From Limnobacter litoralis (lineage in GTDB: Bacteria > Pseudomonadota > Gammaproteobacteria > Burkholderiales > Burkholderiaceae_B): 64,000 nt of DNA. The stretch is taken from positions 1 to 64,000 of the forward strand of contig NZ_BSOJ01000018.1 of assembly GCF_030160455.1 (NCBI RefSeq), read 5' to 3'. The position numbers and the translations under genes were made by a program. This document shows, one piece after another, positions 46,615-54,208 of the stretch (position 1 is the first letter of the stretch; each line of letters starts with the position of its first letter). The notes under the pieces are model-generated. The model made no database searches. It had not been told where the DNA came from and saw only the letters and a list, made by a program, of their open reading frames with translations.

Positions 46615-47916
46615 GTGACCTTATCTTTTGCGTTTTTTTCGCTTATCTTCTTGTTTCTTATTGGATTTGTGGTTCGGCAGGTTTGGTCGCTGTTTTTCGT
46701 CCCTAACCCTTCAGGGCAGACCCCCGGCGGTGAGGGCCTTGCCAACTCACCGGAGTGGGCTGCACTTTACAACACGCGTGCTGAAATTGATTCCGATCCT
46801 CTGTTGGAAACGGAGTCTCGGGAGGTGCTGCTGGGCAACTGGCGCCAAATGGCGTCTGAAATCAAAAGCCGCGCAAGTGTGCTGAAAGCGCGCAATGACG
46901 AATCTGTAATTTCTGGTTATTCACTGTCTATTCTGAATATTGTTGCGGCTTTTGTCCTTTTGGGTGCAATCGGCTTCACTTGGTTTGTGGGCGGCTTTCA
47001 GTTTGATTTCACCCACTGGCCCCGGGGCCTGGGTCAAAGTGCCCCTGCTCAGGTTGAAAACGTGGACCAGGCCGTTGCTGCAAGCAAGGGGCATCCAGGT
47101 GACAACACCTCCATGAAAGCGCGGATTGCCGAGCTTGAAACGAAACTGAAGTCTGATCCCCAAGATCTGGATGGTTGGGTGTTGCTGGCGAGGTCTCAAG
47201 CGGCTTTGGGTCGGTACGGGGACAGCGCGGCATCTCTGAAGCGGGCTCTGCAATTGTCTCCTGGGCATCCGGTCCTGCTGGCCGATTTGGCCGACATGGT
47301 GGCCATGAACAACAACAAGAATTTGTTGGGTGAACCTGAAAAATACATTCAGGAGGCCCTGAAGAACGATCCCTCCAACGAAAAGGCCATTGCTTTGGCA
47401 GCCACCGCAGCCGAGCAAGCTGGCGACAAAGCCCGTGCCGCTGCCTACTGGAAGCGACTTGAGGAAGTTCAACAGCAAGCGCTGGCACGCCAACAGCAAA
47501 TGAATCAGACCAACGCGGGGGTCAATCAGGCCCAGAACACCGAGAGCACTGCAACAGAGCAGGGCGATTTGCAGGTTCGCGCCCAAGTGTCTGTGCCCAG
47601 CAGCTTTTCCAATGCCCAACACCCCAACGCAGCCCTGTTTGTCTTCATCAAAGGGCAGCCTGGTCCGGGCATGCCGCTGGCTGTTGTAAGGGTGCCCGCC
47701 TCTGAAATCAGGTCTGGTGTCAATCCGGTGCGAATTTCTTCAGGCGATTTTATTCAAGGTGGCAGTCTGGCCTCTTTGCCCGACAAAGTCTTCATTCAGG
47801 CCCGGCTTGCAATGTCGGGTACGCCAGCGCCCAGTCCAGATGACCTCAGCAGCGCCTGGATGTCACTGAGCAAATCTGCGCTGGGCCAGTTAATTGAGCT
47901 CTCATTGACGCGCTGA
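46615..47916 (+). CDS. ccmI: Cytochrome c maturation protein CcmI (CycH)
   Basis: A 433-residue apocytochrome chaperone of the heme-ligation complex. Two N-terminal membrane helices (about 4-23 and 104-125) flank a cytoplasmic loop (CcmI-1), and the periplasmic part carries TPR repeats (DGWVLLARSQAALGRYGDSAASLKRAL) plus a C-terminal beta domain (about 325-430). The start is GTG with AGGA upstream. Here ccmI leads the operon rather than ending it. Its TGA overlaps the next ATG by 1 nt. Confidence 0.92.
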   Translation: MTLSFAFFSLIFLFLIGFVVRQVWSLFFVPNPSGQTPGGEGLANSPEWAALYNTRAEIDSDPLLETESREVLLGNWRQMASEIKSRASVLKARNDESVISGYSLSILNIVAAFVLLGAIGFTWFVGGFQFDFTHWPRGLGQSAPAQVENVDQAVAASKGHPGDNTSMKARIAELETKLKSDPQDLDGWVLLARSQAALGRYGDSAASLKRALQLSPGHPVLLADLADMVAMNNNKNLLGEPEKYIQEALKNDPSNEKAIALAATAAEQAGDKARAAAYWKRLEEVQQQALARQQQMNQTNAGVNQAQNTESTATEQGDLQVRAQVSVPSSFSNAQHPNAALFVFIKGQPGPGMPLAVVRVPASEIRSGVNPVRISSGDFIQGGSLASLPDKVFIQARLAMSGTPAPSPDDLSSAWMSLSKSALGQLIELSLTR

Positions 47917-49256
47917 TGGGTGTCGTTGTGTCCAGTCGGATTGATCTCCAAAGCGACGGTTTGCACTTCGATTTGCCCGAGCTGCAGGCGGGTGGGGTAT
48001 TGCTAGGGCGTGATCTACGGGCCACCCTGTCCGCCGGTCAGTTGCATTGGGTGCGCGGTGGCAACGGTGTGGGCAAATCAACGCTTCTTAGAACCCTGGC
48101 AGGTGGGGTGTGCGGCCAATGTCACCTTTTGAAGTTTCCTTTTGGGCTTCGCTTGGAAATGACTGTTGCGCAGCACATGAATGCTTCTTTGGCGGCTTTG
48201 GGGCAGTCTTCTGCGTTGGTGGAGGCCTTGTTGCAGCAGGTCGGCCTGCTGGATTGGGCCGAGGAACGAATCCAAACCTTGTCCTCCGGCCAGCAAGCCA
48301 GGTTGGCCTTGGCCGTGTTGTCGGCCGCCGACAAAAAGGTCTGGCTACTGGACGAACCCTTGAATGCACTGGATCAGGATGGTTTGCAAATGCTGGGTGC
48401 GCTGGTGTCCGACCATGTTCGCCGGGGGGGCGTGGTTGTGTTGGCGTCTCATCAGTCGATTGGCGAGATGTTCGGCAAAACTGGCGCAATCGAACCCGTG
48501 GTCTGGATGTTTGAAAAAGGTCGATTGAATGGAGGCGAGGCCACCGCGGCTGCATCTCCTGCTGAATCCTCGCGTCCCGCTCAAGCCATGTCATTCAGGC
48601 TGGCCTTGTTGTCTTGCTGGCGCAGAGAATGGCTGCTGTTGAAGGCCAATCCCCAACAATTGGGGTGGATGGCACTTTTTCACTGGATGGTGATCTCATT
48701 CTTCGGGCTTGCCGTGTTGAAGTCGGATTCACCCTTCGCCTTGGCGGTGGTGTGGGTCAGCGCAATCCTGGCCGTGTTGCTGACAGCCAAAGACTGGTTT
48801 TCGGAGGATCACCGCACGGGCTGGTTGTCCTTTCTGCAGCACACCAGTGCCGTCGGTACTGACAAATACTGGCTGGCCCGCTGTGCCAGTGGAGTGGTGA
48901 CCCAATCTGCTTCTACAATGCCGGTGGTGCTCATGGCGGGTTTGCAGTTTGCCCTGCCGGTGGGGCAGGTGTTCTGGCTTGAACTGGCGCTGCTGTGCGG
49001 TATTTTCGCCATGACGCCCCTGCTGGGTCTGGTCAGTTTGATGGTGATGATGACCCGCGGTGGTGCCATTTTGGTGTATTTGCTGGCCTTGCCAGTGCTT
49101 GTGCCTGTGTTGATATTCGGGCTTGAGTGCAGTCAAGCGGCGGCCTTGGGGCGCTCTCCATGGGCCGCCTTTGCGGTGCTGCTGTGTTTGGCTGGCTTGT
49201 CGTTTATGGTTGCCCCGCCGGTGGCCCGGCGTTTGATTGCAATGATTCAGGAATAG
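47916..49256 (+). CDS. CcmA-CcmB fusion, heme exporter ATPase plus permease
   Basis: A 446-residue single reading frame combining two normally separate proteins. Residues about 1-208 are CcmA: Walker A GGNGVGKS, signature LSSGQQARLA and Walker B VWLLDEPLNALD. A short Ala/Ser/Pro-rich linker (about 212-228) leads into CcmB (from MSFRLALLSCWRREW), with about six membrane helices. In System I the CcmAB complex with CcmC releases heme-loaded CcmE. No stop or frameshift lies in the junction. The fusion is unusual for this system. It overlaps ccmI by 1 nt and is followed by ccmC. Confidence 0.93.
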   Translation: MGVVVSSRIDLQSDGLHFDLPELQAGGVLLGRDLRATLSAGQLHWVRGGNGVGKSTLLRTLAGGVCGQCHLLKFPFGLRLEMTVAQHMNASLAALGQSSALVEALLQQVGLLDWAEERIQTLSSGQQARLALAVLSAADKKVWLLDEPLNALDQDGLQMLGALVSDHVRRGGVVVLASHQSIGEMFGKTGAIEPVVWMFEKGRLNGGEATAAASPAESSRPAQAMSFRLALLSCWRREWLLLKANPQQLGWMALFHWMVISFFGLAVLKSDSPFALAVVWVSAILAVLLTAKDWFSEDHRTGWLSFLQHTSAVGTDKYWLARCASGVVTQSASTMPVVLMAGLQFALPVGQVFWLELALLCGIFAMTPLLGLVSLMVMMTRGGAILVYLLALPVLVPVLIFGLECSQAAALGRSPWAAFAVLLCLAGLSFMVAPPVARRLIAMIQE

Positions 49257-49258
49257 TG

Positions 49259-49963
49259 ATGATTGTGTTGAAGCAATTGGCCTCTCCGCCGAAGTTTTAC
49301 GCCTTTGCAAGCAGTGTGTGGCCCTGGCTCACGGGCCTGGGGGGCTTGATTCTGTTGGCAGGTTTGATCGTGGGGCTGTTGGTTGCGCCAGCAGACGCAG
49401 TGCAAGGCGAGGTTTATCGTGCAATCTACGTACACGTGGCCACTGCTTGGATGTCCATGTTCCTCTACCTCGTGGCGTGTGGATACGCAGTGCTGCATTG
49501 GGTTTACCGCACCAATGTGTCCGCGGTCATGATGCGGGCCATATTGCCCACAGGCGGCTGGATGACCCTGGTAGCGCTGGTCACGGGCGCGCTGTGGGGC
49601 AAGCCCACCTGGGGAACCTATTGGGTGTGGGACGCCCGAATGACCTCGGAATTGTTGCTCCTGTTCATTTATTTGGGTCTGATCGCACTGGGTCAACTGG
49701 CCGCTGATCCCTCGAAATCAGACCGACTGTTGTCGATTGGTTTGCTGCTTGCGGCGGTCAACATTCCATTGATTTACTTCTCAGTGATTTTCTGGAACAC
49801 GCTGCATCAAGGCTACAGCGTGTCACTGTCGGGCAGCCATCTCGACACTTCAATTGCCTGGGGCATGTGGTTGTCTGTGTTGGGCGTCTGGTTTTGGTGT
49901 GCAGGAACGGTGCTCAACAGGGCAAGGCATTTACTGGTGCTGCGCAGGGGGGCATTTCGATGA
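49259..49963 (+). CDS. ccmC: Heme-handling protein CcmC
   Basis: A 234-residue inner-membrane protein with six helices that attaches heme to CcmE. The tryptophan-rich WGTYWVWDARMTS motif and periplasmic histidines (YVHVATAW, LHQGYSVS) are present. ATG 49259 is used, 2 nt after the ccmAB stop; the longer open frame is antisense to nothing useful and lacks membrane character. Its TGA overlaps the ccmD ATG. Confidence 0.95.
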   Translation: MIVLKQLASPPKFYAFASSVWPWLTGLGGLILLAGLIVGLLVAPADAVQGEVYRAIYVHVATAWMSMFLYLVACGYAVLHWVYRTNVSAVMMRAILPTGGWMTLVALVTGALWGKPTWGTYWVWDARMTSELLLLFIYLGLIALGQLAADPSKSDRLLSIGLLLAAVNIPLIYFSVIFWNTLHQGYSVSLSGSHLDTSIAWGMWLSVLGVWFWCAGTVLNRARHLLVLRRGAFR

Positions 49964-50133
49964 ACCCTTGGACCACGGTGGCGGTTTGTGTGGCGCTTAC
50001 CCTTGTTGTAATGATTCTGGATGCCTGCATGGCCATGCGGTCTGCAAGGCAGCCAAACTCTGACAAACTTGACAAGGGCCGGGCTGCGCGCCAGGCCAGA
50101 CTTGAATCTGAATTGGCGGACAAAGGGCAATGA
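49960..50133 (+). CDS. ccmD: Cytochrome c maturation protein CcmD
   Basis: A 57-residue single-helix membrane protein. The helix (about residues 4-22) is followed by a basic, helical cytoplasmic tail (KLDKGRAARQARLESEL), as in CcmD, which stabilises the CcmABC-CcmE complex. It starts inside the ccmC stop (ATGA) and ends inside the ccmE start, so it is coupled on both sides. Confidence 0.85.
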   Translation: MNPWTTVAVCVALTLVVMILDACMAMRSARQPNSDKLDKGRAARQARLESELADKGQ

Positions 50134-50537
50134 CAACTGCAAGATCCAAACGCATCGCCTGGCTGGCGGCCATTGTTGTGGTGGCCACAGGGTTTGGCGT
50201 TTCACTTTACAAAGTGTTCAATGACAACCTGGTGTTTTTTTACACGCCCACACAAATTTTGCATGGCGACACACCCACAGGCCTGAAAAGTTATCGTCTT
50301 GGCGGCATGGTGGTTCAGGGCAGCCTTCAGCGAGAACCCAATACTTTGACTGTCCATTTCAATGTAACCGATCAGAAAATGACGGTGCCTGTAACCTTCA
50401 CTGGCATCTTGCCCGACTTGTTTAAAGAAGGGGCCGGTGTGGTGGCCGACGGCGGGTGGAACGGACAATTGTTTACCGCCAAAGAGGTGCTGGCCAAGCA
50501 CGACGAAAAATACATGCCTCCTGGAGTACCGAAGTGA
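50130..50537 (+). CDS. ccmE: Heme chaperone CcmE
   Basis: A 135-residue periplasmic heme chaperone. One N-terminal anchor (about 8-28) is followed by an OB-fold and the heme-binding LAKHDEKYMPP, with covalent-heme His124 and Tyr128 (HxxxY type). It receives heme from CcmC and delivers it to CcmF. Coupled to ccmD by a 4-nt overlap and to ccmF by a GTGA overlap. Confidence 0.96.
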   Translation: MTTARSKRIAWLAAIVVVATGFGVSLYKVFNDNLVFFYTPTQILHGDTPTGLKSYRLGGMVVQGSLQREPNTLTVHFNVTDQKMTVPVTFTGILPDLFKEGAGVVADGGWNGQLFTAKEVLAKHDEKYMPPGVPK

Positions 50538-52555
50538 TCGCGTTTCTGTCGCAGTTTTTTCTCTCCCTTGCCTTGATGCTTTGTTTGATGGGTTCCGGCC
50601 TTGGCTTTTACAAAATCAGGGGGGTGTTCAGCCACGGACCTGCGGTGCCTTTGCTCAAGGCCATGGAGCGCAACGCGGTACTGATTTTTGCTTTGGTGCT
50701 GTTGGCGTTTGCAGGCCTTGCCTACTCGTTTGCGATCAGTGATTTTTCAATTCGAAATGTGGCTGAAAACTCCAACAGTATTTTGCCTTTGCCTTTCAAG
50801 ATTGCCGCCACATGGGGCTCCCATGAGGGTTCATTCCTGTTGTGGATCCTGATGTTTTCCGGCTGGATGATGGCCTTGGCGCTGTCTCGGTTTGAAGTGA
50901 CCGCCTGTTTCAAGGTGCGTGTGCTGGCCACTTTGCAGCTGGTCATGATCGGCTTTTTGCTTTACCTGCTGATTGCCTCCAATCCGTTTGAGTACCTGAA
51001 CCCTGCACCCGTTGAAGGGCGTGACTTGAACCCATTGTTGCAGGACATTGTGATGATCATCCACCCACCCATGCTGTACATGGGTTACGTGGGCTTTGGT
51101 GTGTCATTTGCCTTTGCAATTGCCGGTTTGCTTGAGGGTCGATTTGACATGACCTGGGCACGGTGGAGCCGTCCTTGGGCCAACACCGCATGGGGGTTCC
51201 TGACGCTTGGCATTATGTTGGGCAGCTGGTGGGCCTACCGTGAGTTGGGCTGGGGGGGCTGGTGGTTCTGGGATCCCGTTGAAAATGCATCCCTAATGCC
51301 CTGGCTGGCTGGCACGGCACTCATCCACTCATTGGCTGTCAGTGAAAAACGGGGTGCGCTTCGCAGCTGGACGCTTCTGCTTGCATTGACTGCCTTTGCA
51401 CTGTCACTTCTCGGCACTTTTCTCGTCAGGTCGGGCGTTCTGACATCCGTTCATGCCTTTGCAACCGACCCAAGGCGTGGCGTCTTCATTCTTGCTTTGT
51501 TGTTTGCAGTGGTGGGCGGCAGCTATGTGCTTTACGCGCTTCGCACCCGTGAGGTGGGCTCTGGCGGCGAATTCACTGCCACCAGTCGTGAAGCGCTCTT
51601 GTTGTCCAACAATGTCATGATGTCGGCGGCACTGGTGACCGTCATGCTGGGTACGCTGTATCCCCTGGCGGTTGAAGTGCTAAGCCAGCGAAAAATGTCA
51701 GTGGGCCAGCCTTATTTTGAATTGCTGTTTGTGCCCATTCTGCTTCCCGCTTTGATCTTGATGGCCTTTGGCCCAGAGAGCCGCTGGAAAGACACACGGC
51801 TGGCCAAATATGCAAAGCCAGGTGTTTGGGCATTGGGCTTTGCGGGGCTGGCCTTGTTGAGTTCGGTGGTGCTTTACTCACACTTCAGCTGGGTGTGGGC
51901 ATTCGGCTTGGTTGCAGCTGCATTTTTGGCGGGCGGCACTGTTCACCACGCGGTACAGTCCATTCGCAAAATCGGAGAAAGCCAACCCAACAGCGGGTTG
52001 TGGTTCCGTATTAATCGCTTGTCATTGTCGTATTGGGGCATGATTATCGCCCACCTTGGCGTTGCGGTTTTTGTGATTGGTGTGGGTTGGACAAAGACCT
52101 TTGAAGTAGAAACAGACGCGGTGCTTAAACCGGGCGAAACGTCGCAGGTTGGGCCTTGGCGCGTGACGTTTCTGGGTGTAGACAACATCACCGGCAGCAA
52201 TTACCGCGCCGATGCAGGCGTGTTTGAACTGACCAAGGGTGTTGGCAATGTGATCTACCTGCTTGAACCCGAAAAACGTCAGTATGCTTCTTCAGCACAG
52301 GCCATGACCGAATCTGCAATTCACACAGACTGGTTCAGCGATGTTTACGTGTCTCTTGGTGAGCCGGTGCAGTCCGACAAATCCGGGCAACAGGCCTCTG
52401 CCTGGGGCGTTCGGCTGTATTACAAGCCACTGGTCAATTTGATCTGGATTGGTTGCATCATCATGGCCTTGGGTGGTTTTCTGACTGTGTTTGACAAGCG
52501 ATACCAGAGTCGCAAAAAGAGTGGGGCAACGGTGACGGGGGAAGTGAATGCTTAA
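50534..52555 (+). CDS. ccmF: Heme lyase subunit CcmF
   Basis: A 673-residue inner-membrane heme lyase with many helices. The WGSHEGSFLLWI and WGGWWFWDPVENASLMPWL motifs and periplasmic histidines are characteristic. The start is GTG 50534, overlapping the ccmE stop; the frame's extension to 50456 is in ccmE and is not used. It ligates heme to apocytochromes with CcmH/CcmI. Confidence 0.96.
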   Translation: MIAFLSQFFLSLALMLCLMGSGLGFYKIRGVFSHGPAVPLLKAMERNAVLIFALVLLAFAGLAYSFAISDFSIRNVAENSNSILPLPFKIAATWGSHEGSFLLWILMFSGWMMALALSRFEVTACFKVRVLATLQLVMIGFLLYLLIASNPFEYLNPAPVEGRDLNPLLQDIVMIIHPPMLYMGYVGFGVSFAFAIAGLLEGRFDMTWARWSRPWANTAWGFLTLGIMLGSWWAYRELGWGGWWFWDPVENASLMPWLAGTALIHSLAVSEKRGALRSWTLLLALTAFALSLLGTFLVRSGVLTSVHAFATDPRRGVFILALLFAVVGGSYVLYALRTREVGSGGEFTATSREALLLSNNVMMSAALVTVMLGTLYPLAVEVLSQRKMSVGQPYFELLFVPILLPALILMAFGPESRWKDTRLAKYAKPGVWALGFAGLALLSSVVLYSHFSWVWAFGLVAAAFLAGGTVHHAVQSIRKIGESQPNSGLWFRINRLSLSYWGMIIAHLGVAVFVIGVGWTKTFEVETDAVLKPGETSQVGPWRVTFLGVDNITGSNYRADAGVFELTKGVGNVIYLLEPEKRQYASSAQAMTESAIHTDWFSDVYVSLGEPVQSDKSGQQASAWGVRLYYKPLVNLIWIGCIIMALGGFLTVFDKRYQSRKKSGATVTGEVNA

Positions 52556-53081
52556 ACGTCTTAAACTCTTCTTGCCCCTGCTGGTTCTTGCCTTTCTCGG
52601 GATTTTTTTGTTCCGTGGGTTGTGGCTAGACCCCAAAAAGTTGCCTTCTGCGCTAATTGGAAAACCTGTGGCAACGATGAATTTGCCGGTGTTGCCCTTC
52701 GATCCGTCCATCGTGAGTGTCGATCAGATTCGTGATTTTCGAACCAACAAGGATTTTTTAGGCAAACCCTGGTTGCTGAATGTTTTTGCCTCCTGGTGCC
52801 AGAGTTGTCTGGAAGAGCATCCCCGTTTGCTCAAGCTGGCCAAAGAAAAGAAGGTTTTTTTGGTGGGCTTGGCCTACAAAGACGATCTGGAAGCCACGCG
52901 ACAGTGGCTGGCTGAACACGGAAACCCTTACAGCCTGATATTGGTTGATCAGTCGGGTCGTTTTGGCATCGACATGGGTGTTTATGGCGTGCCCGAAACC
53001 TTCGTCATCAACGACAAAAACATCATCGTACGCAAACAGGTCGGGCCCATTCCTGCTAACTTTGATCCGGATCAGCCATGA
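52548..53081 (+). CDS. ccmG: Thiol-disulfide protein CcmG (DsbE)
   Basis: A 177-residue membrane-anchored periplasmic thioredoxin that reduces apocytochrome cysteines. An N-terminal anchor (about 8-23) is followed by active site WCQSC (83-87), where Q-S replaces the common P-T dipeptide, and GVYGVPETFVIN with the cis-proline. It overlaps ccmF by 8 nt and ccmH by 4 nt. Confidence 0.94.
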   Translation: MLKRLKLFLPLLVLAFLGIFLFRGLWLDPKKLPSALIGKPVATMNLPVLPFDPSIVSVDQIRDFRTNKDFLGKPWLLNVFASWCQSCLEEHPRLLKLAKEKKVFLVGLAYKDDLEATRQWLAEHGNPYSLILVDQSGRFGIDMGVYGVPETFVINDKNIIVRKQVGPIPANFDPDQP

Positions 53082-53485
53082 ATCCCAATTTGTTGACACC
53101 CCAAGAGACCATCAAATACCGCGATGTCTCAAGTGAACTGAGATGTCTGGTCTGTCAAAATCAGTCGATCGCGGATTCGCATGCCTCGCTGGCCATTGAT
53201 TTGAAAGAAGAAATTGCCGATCAGGTTCATGCAGGGAAAACCAAGGCCGAGATCAAATCGTACATGGTGGATCGTTACGGTGAATTCGTGCTGTACAAGC
53301 CCGCCTACACCGCCAACAACGCCGTTTTGTGGGCTGGTCCTTTTGTCGTGCTTGTGTTGGCTGCCATTTTGGTCCGAAAGACCATCCAGAAATCGAAGCA
53401 GGGAAGACGCACCGAGCAAAGCGCCGAGACCGAAGCGAAGTGGGCGGACGAGTTGTATGAAAAAGATCGGCAAGAGCAGGATTAG
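53078..53485 (+). CDS. ccmH: Cytochrome c maturation protein CcmH (CycL), no signal peptide
   Basis: A 135-residue CcmH. The redox motif LRCLVCQNQSIADSHA has C23 and C26, and a single helix (about 86-104) is followed by a basic tail. The usual N-terminal signal sequence is absent: the ATG at 53078 begins directly with MNPNLLTPQE and a TGA stop lies in frame just upstream (53063-53065). Export would then rely on N-out insertion through the C-terminal helix. It is the last ccm gene, before a repeat-rich gap. Confidence 0.9.
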   Translation: MNPNLLTPQETIKYRDVSSELRCLVCQNQSIADSHASLAIDLKEEIADQVHAGKTKAEIKSYMVDRYGEFVLYKPAYTANNAVLWAGPFVVLVLAAILVRKTIQKSKQGRRTEQSAETEAKWADELYEKDRQEQD

Positions 53486-53581
53486 TCGGACTGTCTCGCC
53501 TGTGGCCTTGGTGCTTGTCCCAAGCGCGCTGCTCTGTCTATCTCGCCCTTGAATTGCCCATTCAACTTGTAATTGCCTCTG

Positions 53582-53659
53582 GCCTTGGAAGCCCGAGCGA
53601 CAACTCGCCCCGCTAAAGCCGGGGCTCAGACAAGTCGCAGGTCGGGCATGTTCCAAGGC
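53582..53659 (+). repeat. Structured hairpin element, copy A
   Basis: The outer stem is GCCTTGGAA (53582-53590) with TTCCAAGGC (53651-53659). Next are GCCCGA (53591-53596) with TCGGGC (53642-53647) and GCGAC (53597-53601) with GTCGC (53634-53638), leaving 3-nt bulges on the 3' side. An inner stem pairs GCCCCG (53607-53612) with CGGGGC (53620-53625). Copy B is the same element inverted. Confidence 0.85.
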
Positions 53660-53781
53660 TGCGAGTCAACACAAGTGGGGCAATTCTTGAATCGGGCTTC
53701 GACAGACTGGGCAGTGCGCTTGGGGCAGTCCGAGGCTTCGGTCAAAGTTGGTGAACTGTACGATGAGGATCAAACTGAATT

Positions 53782-53869
53782 GGTCAGCAGGTCAGCAGGT
53801 CAGCAGGTCAGCAGGTCAGCAGGTCAGCAGGTCAGCAGGTCAGCAGGTCAGCAGGTCAGCAGGTCAACA
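53782..53869. repeat. Octamer tandem array (GGTCAGCA) x10, plus one variant
   Basis: Ten perfect GGTCAGCA units run from 53782 to 53861, followed by a variant GGTCAACA (53862-53869). The unit is not a multiple of three, so copy changes would shift any reading frame through it. There are no spacers, so it is not CRISPR. Confidence 0.97.
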
Positions 53870-53970
53870 GATTGGTTTGAATCCCTCTACCAGTGTTCCG
53901 CGTGGTCAGGCTTTGCAGGTGGGTGTGTCACGCAGCGCGATTCAGGGTTGCCCGGCTGCTCAGCCCCGCA

Positions 53971-54046
53971 GCTTTGGAACATGCTCGACCTGCGACATGT
54001 TTGAGTGGCTTGCAAAGCCACGAGTTGTCGCTCGGGCTTCCAAAGC
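53971..54046 (-). repeat. Structured hairpin element, copy B (inverted)
   Basis: The outer stem is GCTTTGGAA (53971-53979) with TTCCAAAGC (54038-54046); GCTCGA (53984ff) faces TCGGGC (54032-54037) with one G-T wobble; GCGAC (53992-53996) pairs with GTCGC (54027-54031); an inner stem pairs GTGGCTT (54005-54011) with AAGCCAC (54015-54021). Relative to copy A, stem changes are compensatory. Confidence 0.85.
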
Positions 54047-54076
54047 CAGGGTTCTGATCAGCGTCTTTGGGGCAAA

Positions 54077-54170
54077 CCAAGCGCAAGTGACATACCCACC
54101 TGCAACAGCCGACTCAGCAATAACCAACCGCAAGTGACATGCCCATCTGCAATAGCCGACCAAGCAACAG
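54077..54170. repeat. Degenerate 47-bp direct repeat
   Basis: Two adjacent copies (54077-54123 and 54124-54170) share CCAA, CGCAAGTGACAT, CCCA, CTGCAA, AGCCGAC and AGCAA in the same order. Short AGCAACAGCC pieces continue to about 54190. Confidence 0.8.
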
Positions 54171-54208
54171 CCGGCCCAGCAACAGCCAAGCCGGCCTGTC
54201 AAACTTCG

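Larger units (their letters stand above)
53486..54208. other. Repeat-rich intergenic region without a credible gene
   Basis: This 723-nt gap between ccmH and ettA contains, in order, a hairpin element, an octamer tandem array, an inverted copy of the hairpin element, and a 47-bp degenerate direct repeat. Open frames crossing it are low-complexity products of the array with no start signal or recognisable domain. Confidence 0.8.

Noticed and set aside
53782-53869. CRISPR-like repeat array
   Set aside because: Units are contiguous 8-mers without spacers and there are no cas genes in the window.
53573-54004. Open frame spanning the octamer array, giving a repetitive peptide
   Set aside because: The peptide is just the translation of the repeat, there is no Shine-Dalgarno or domain, and the frame also covers the hairpin elements.
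53582-54046. Integron attC site
   Set aside because: The bulged hairpins recall attC, but the R/L core boxes (RYYYAAC/GTTRRRY) are not seen and there is no integrase or cassette array.
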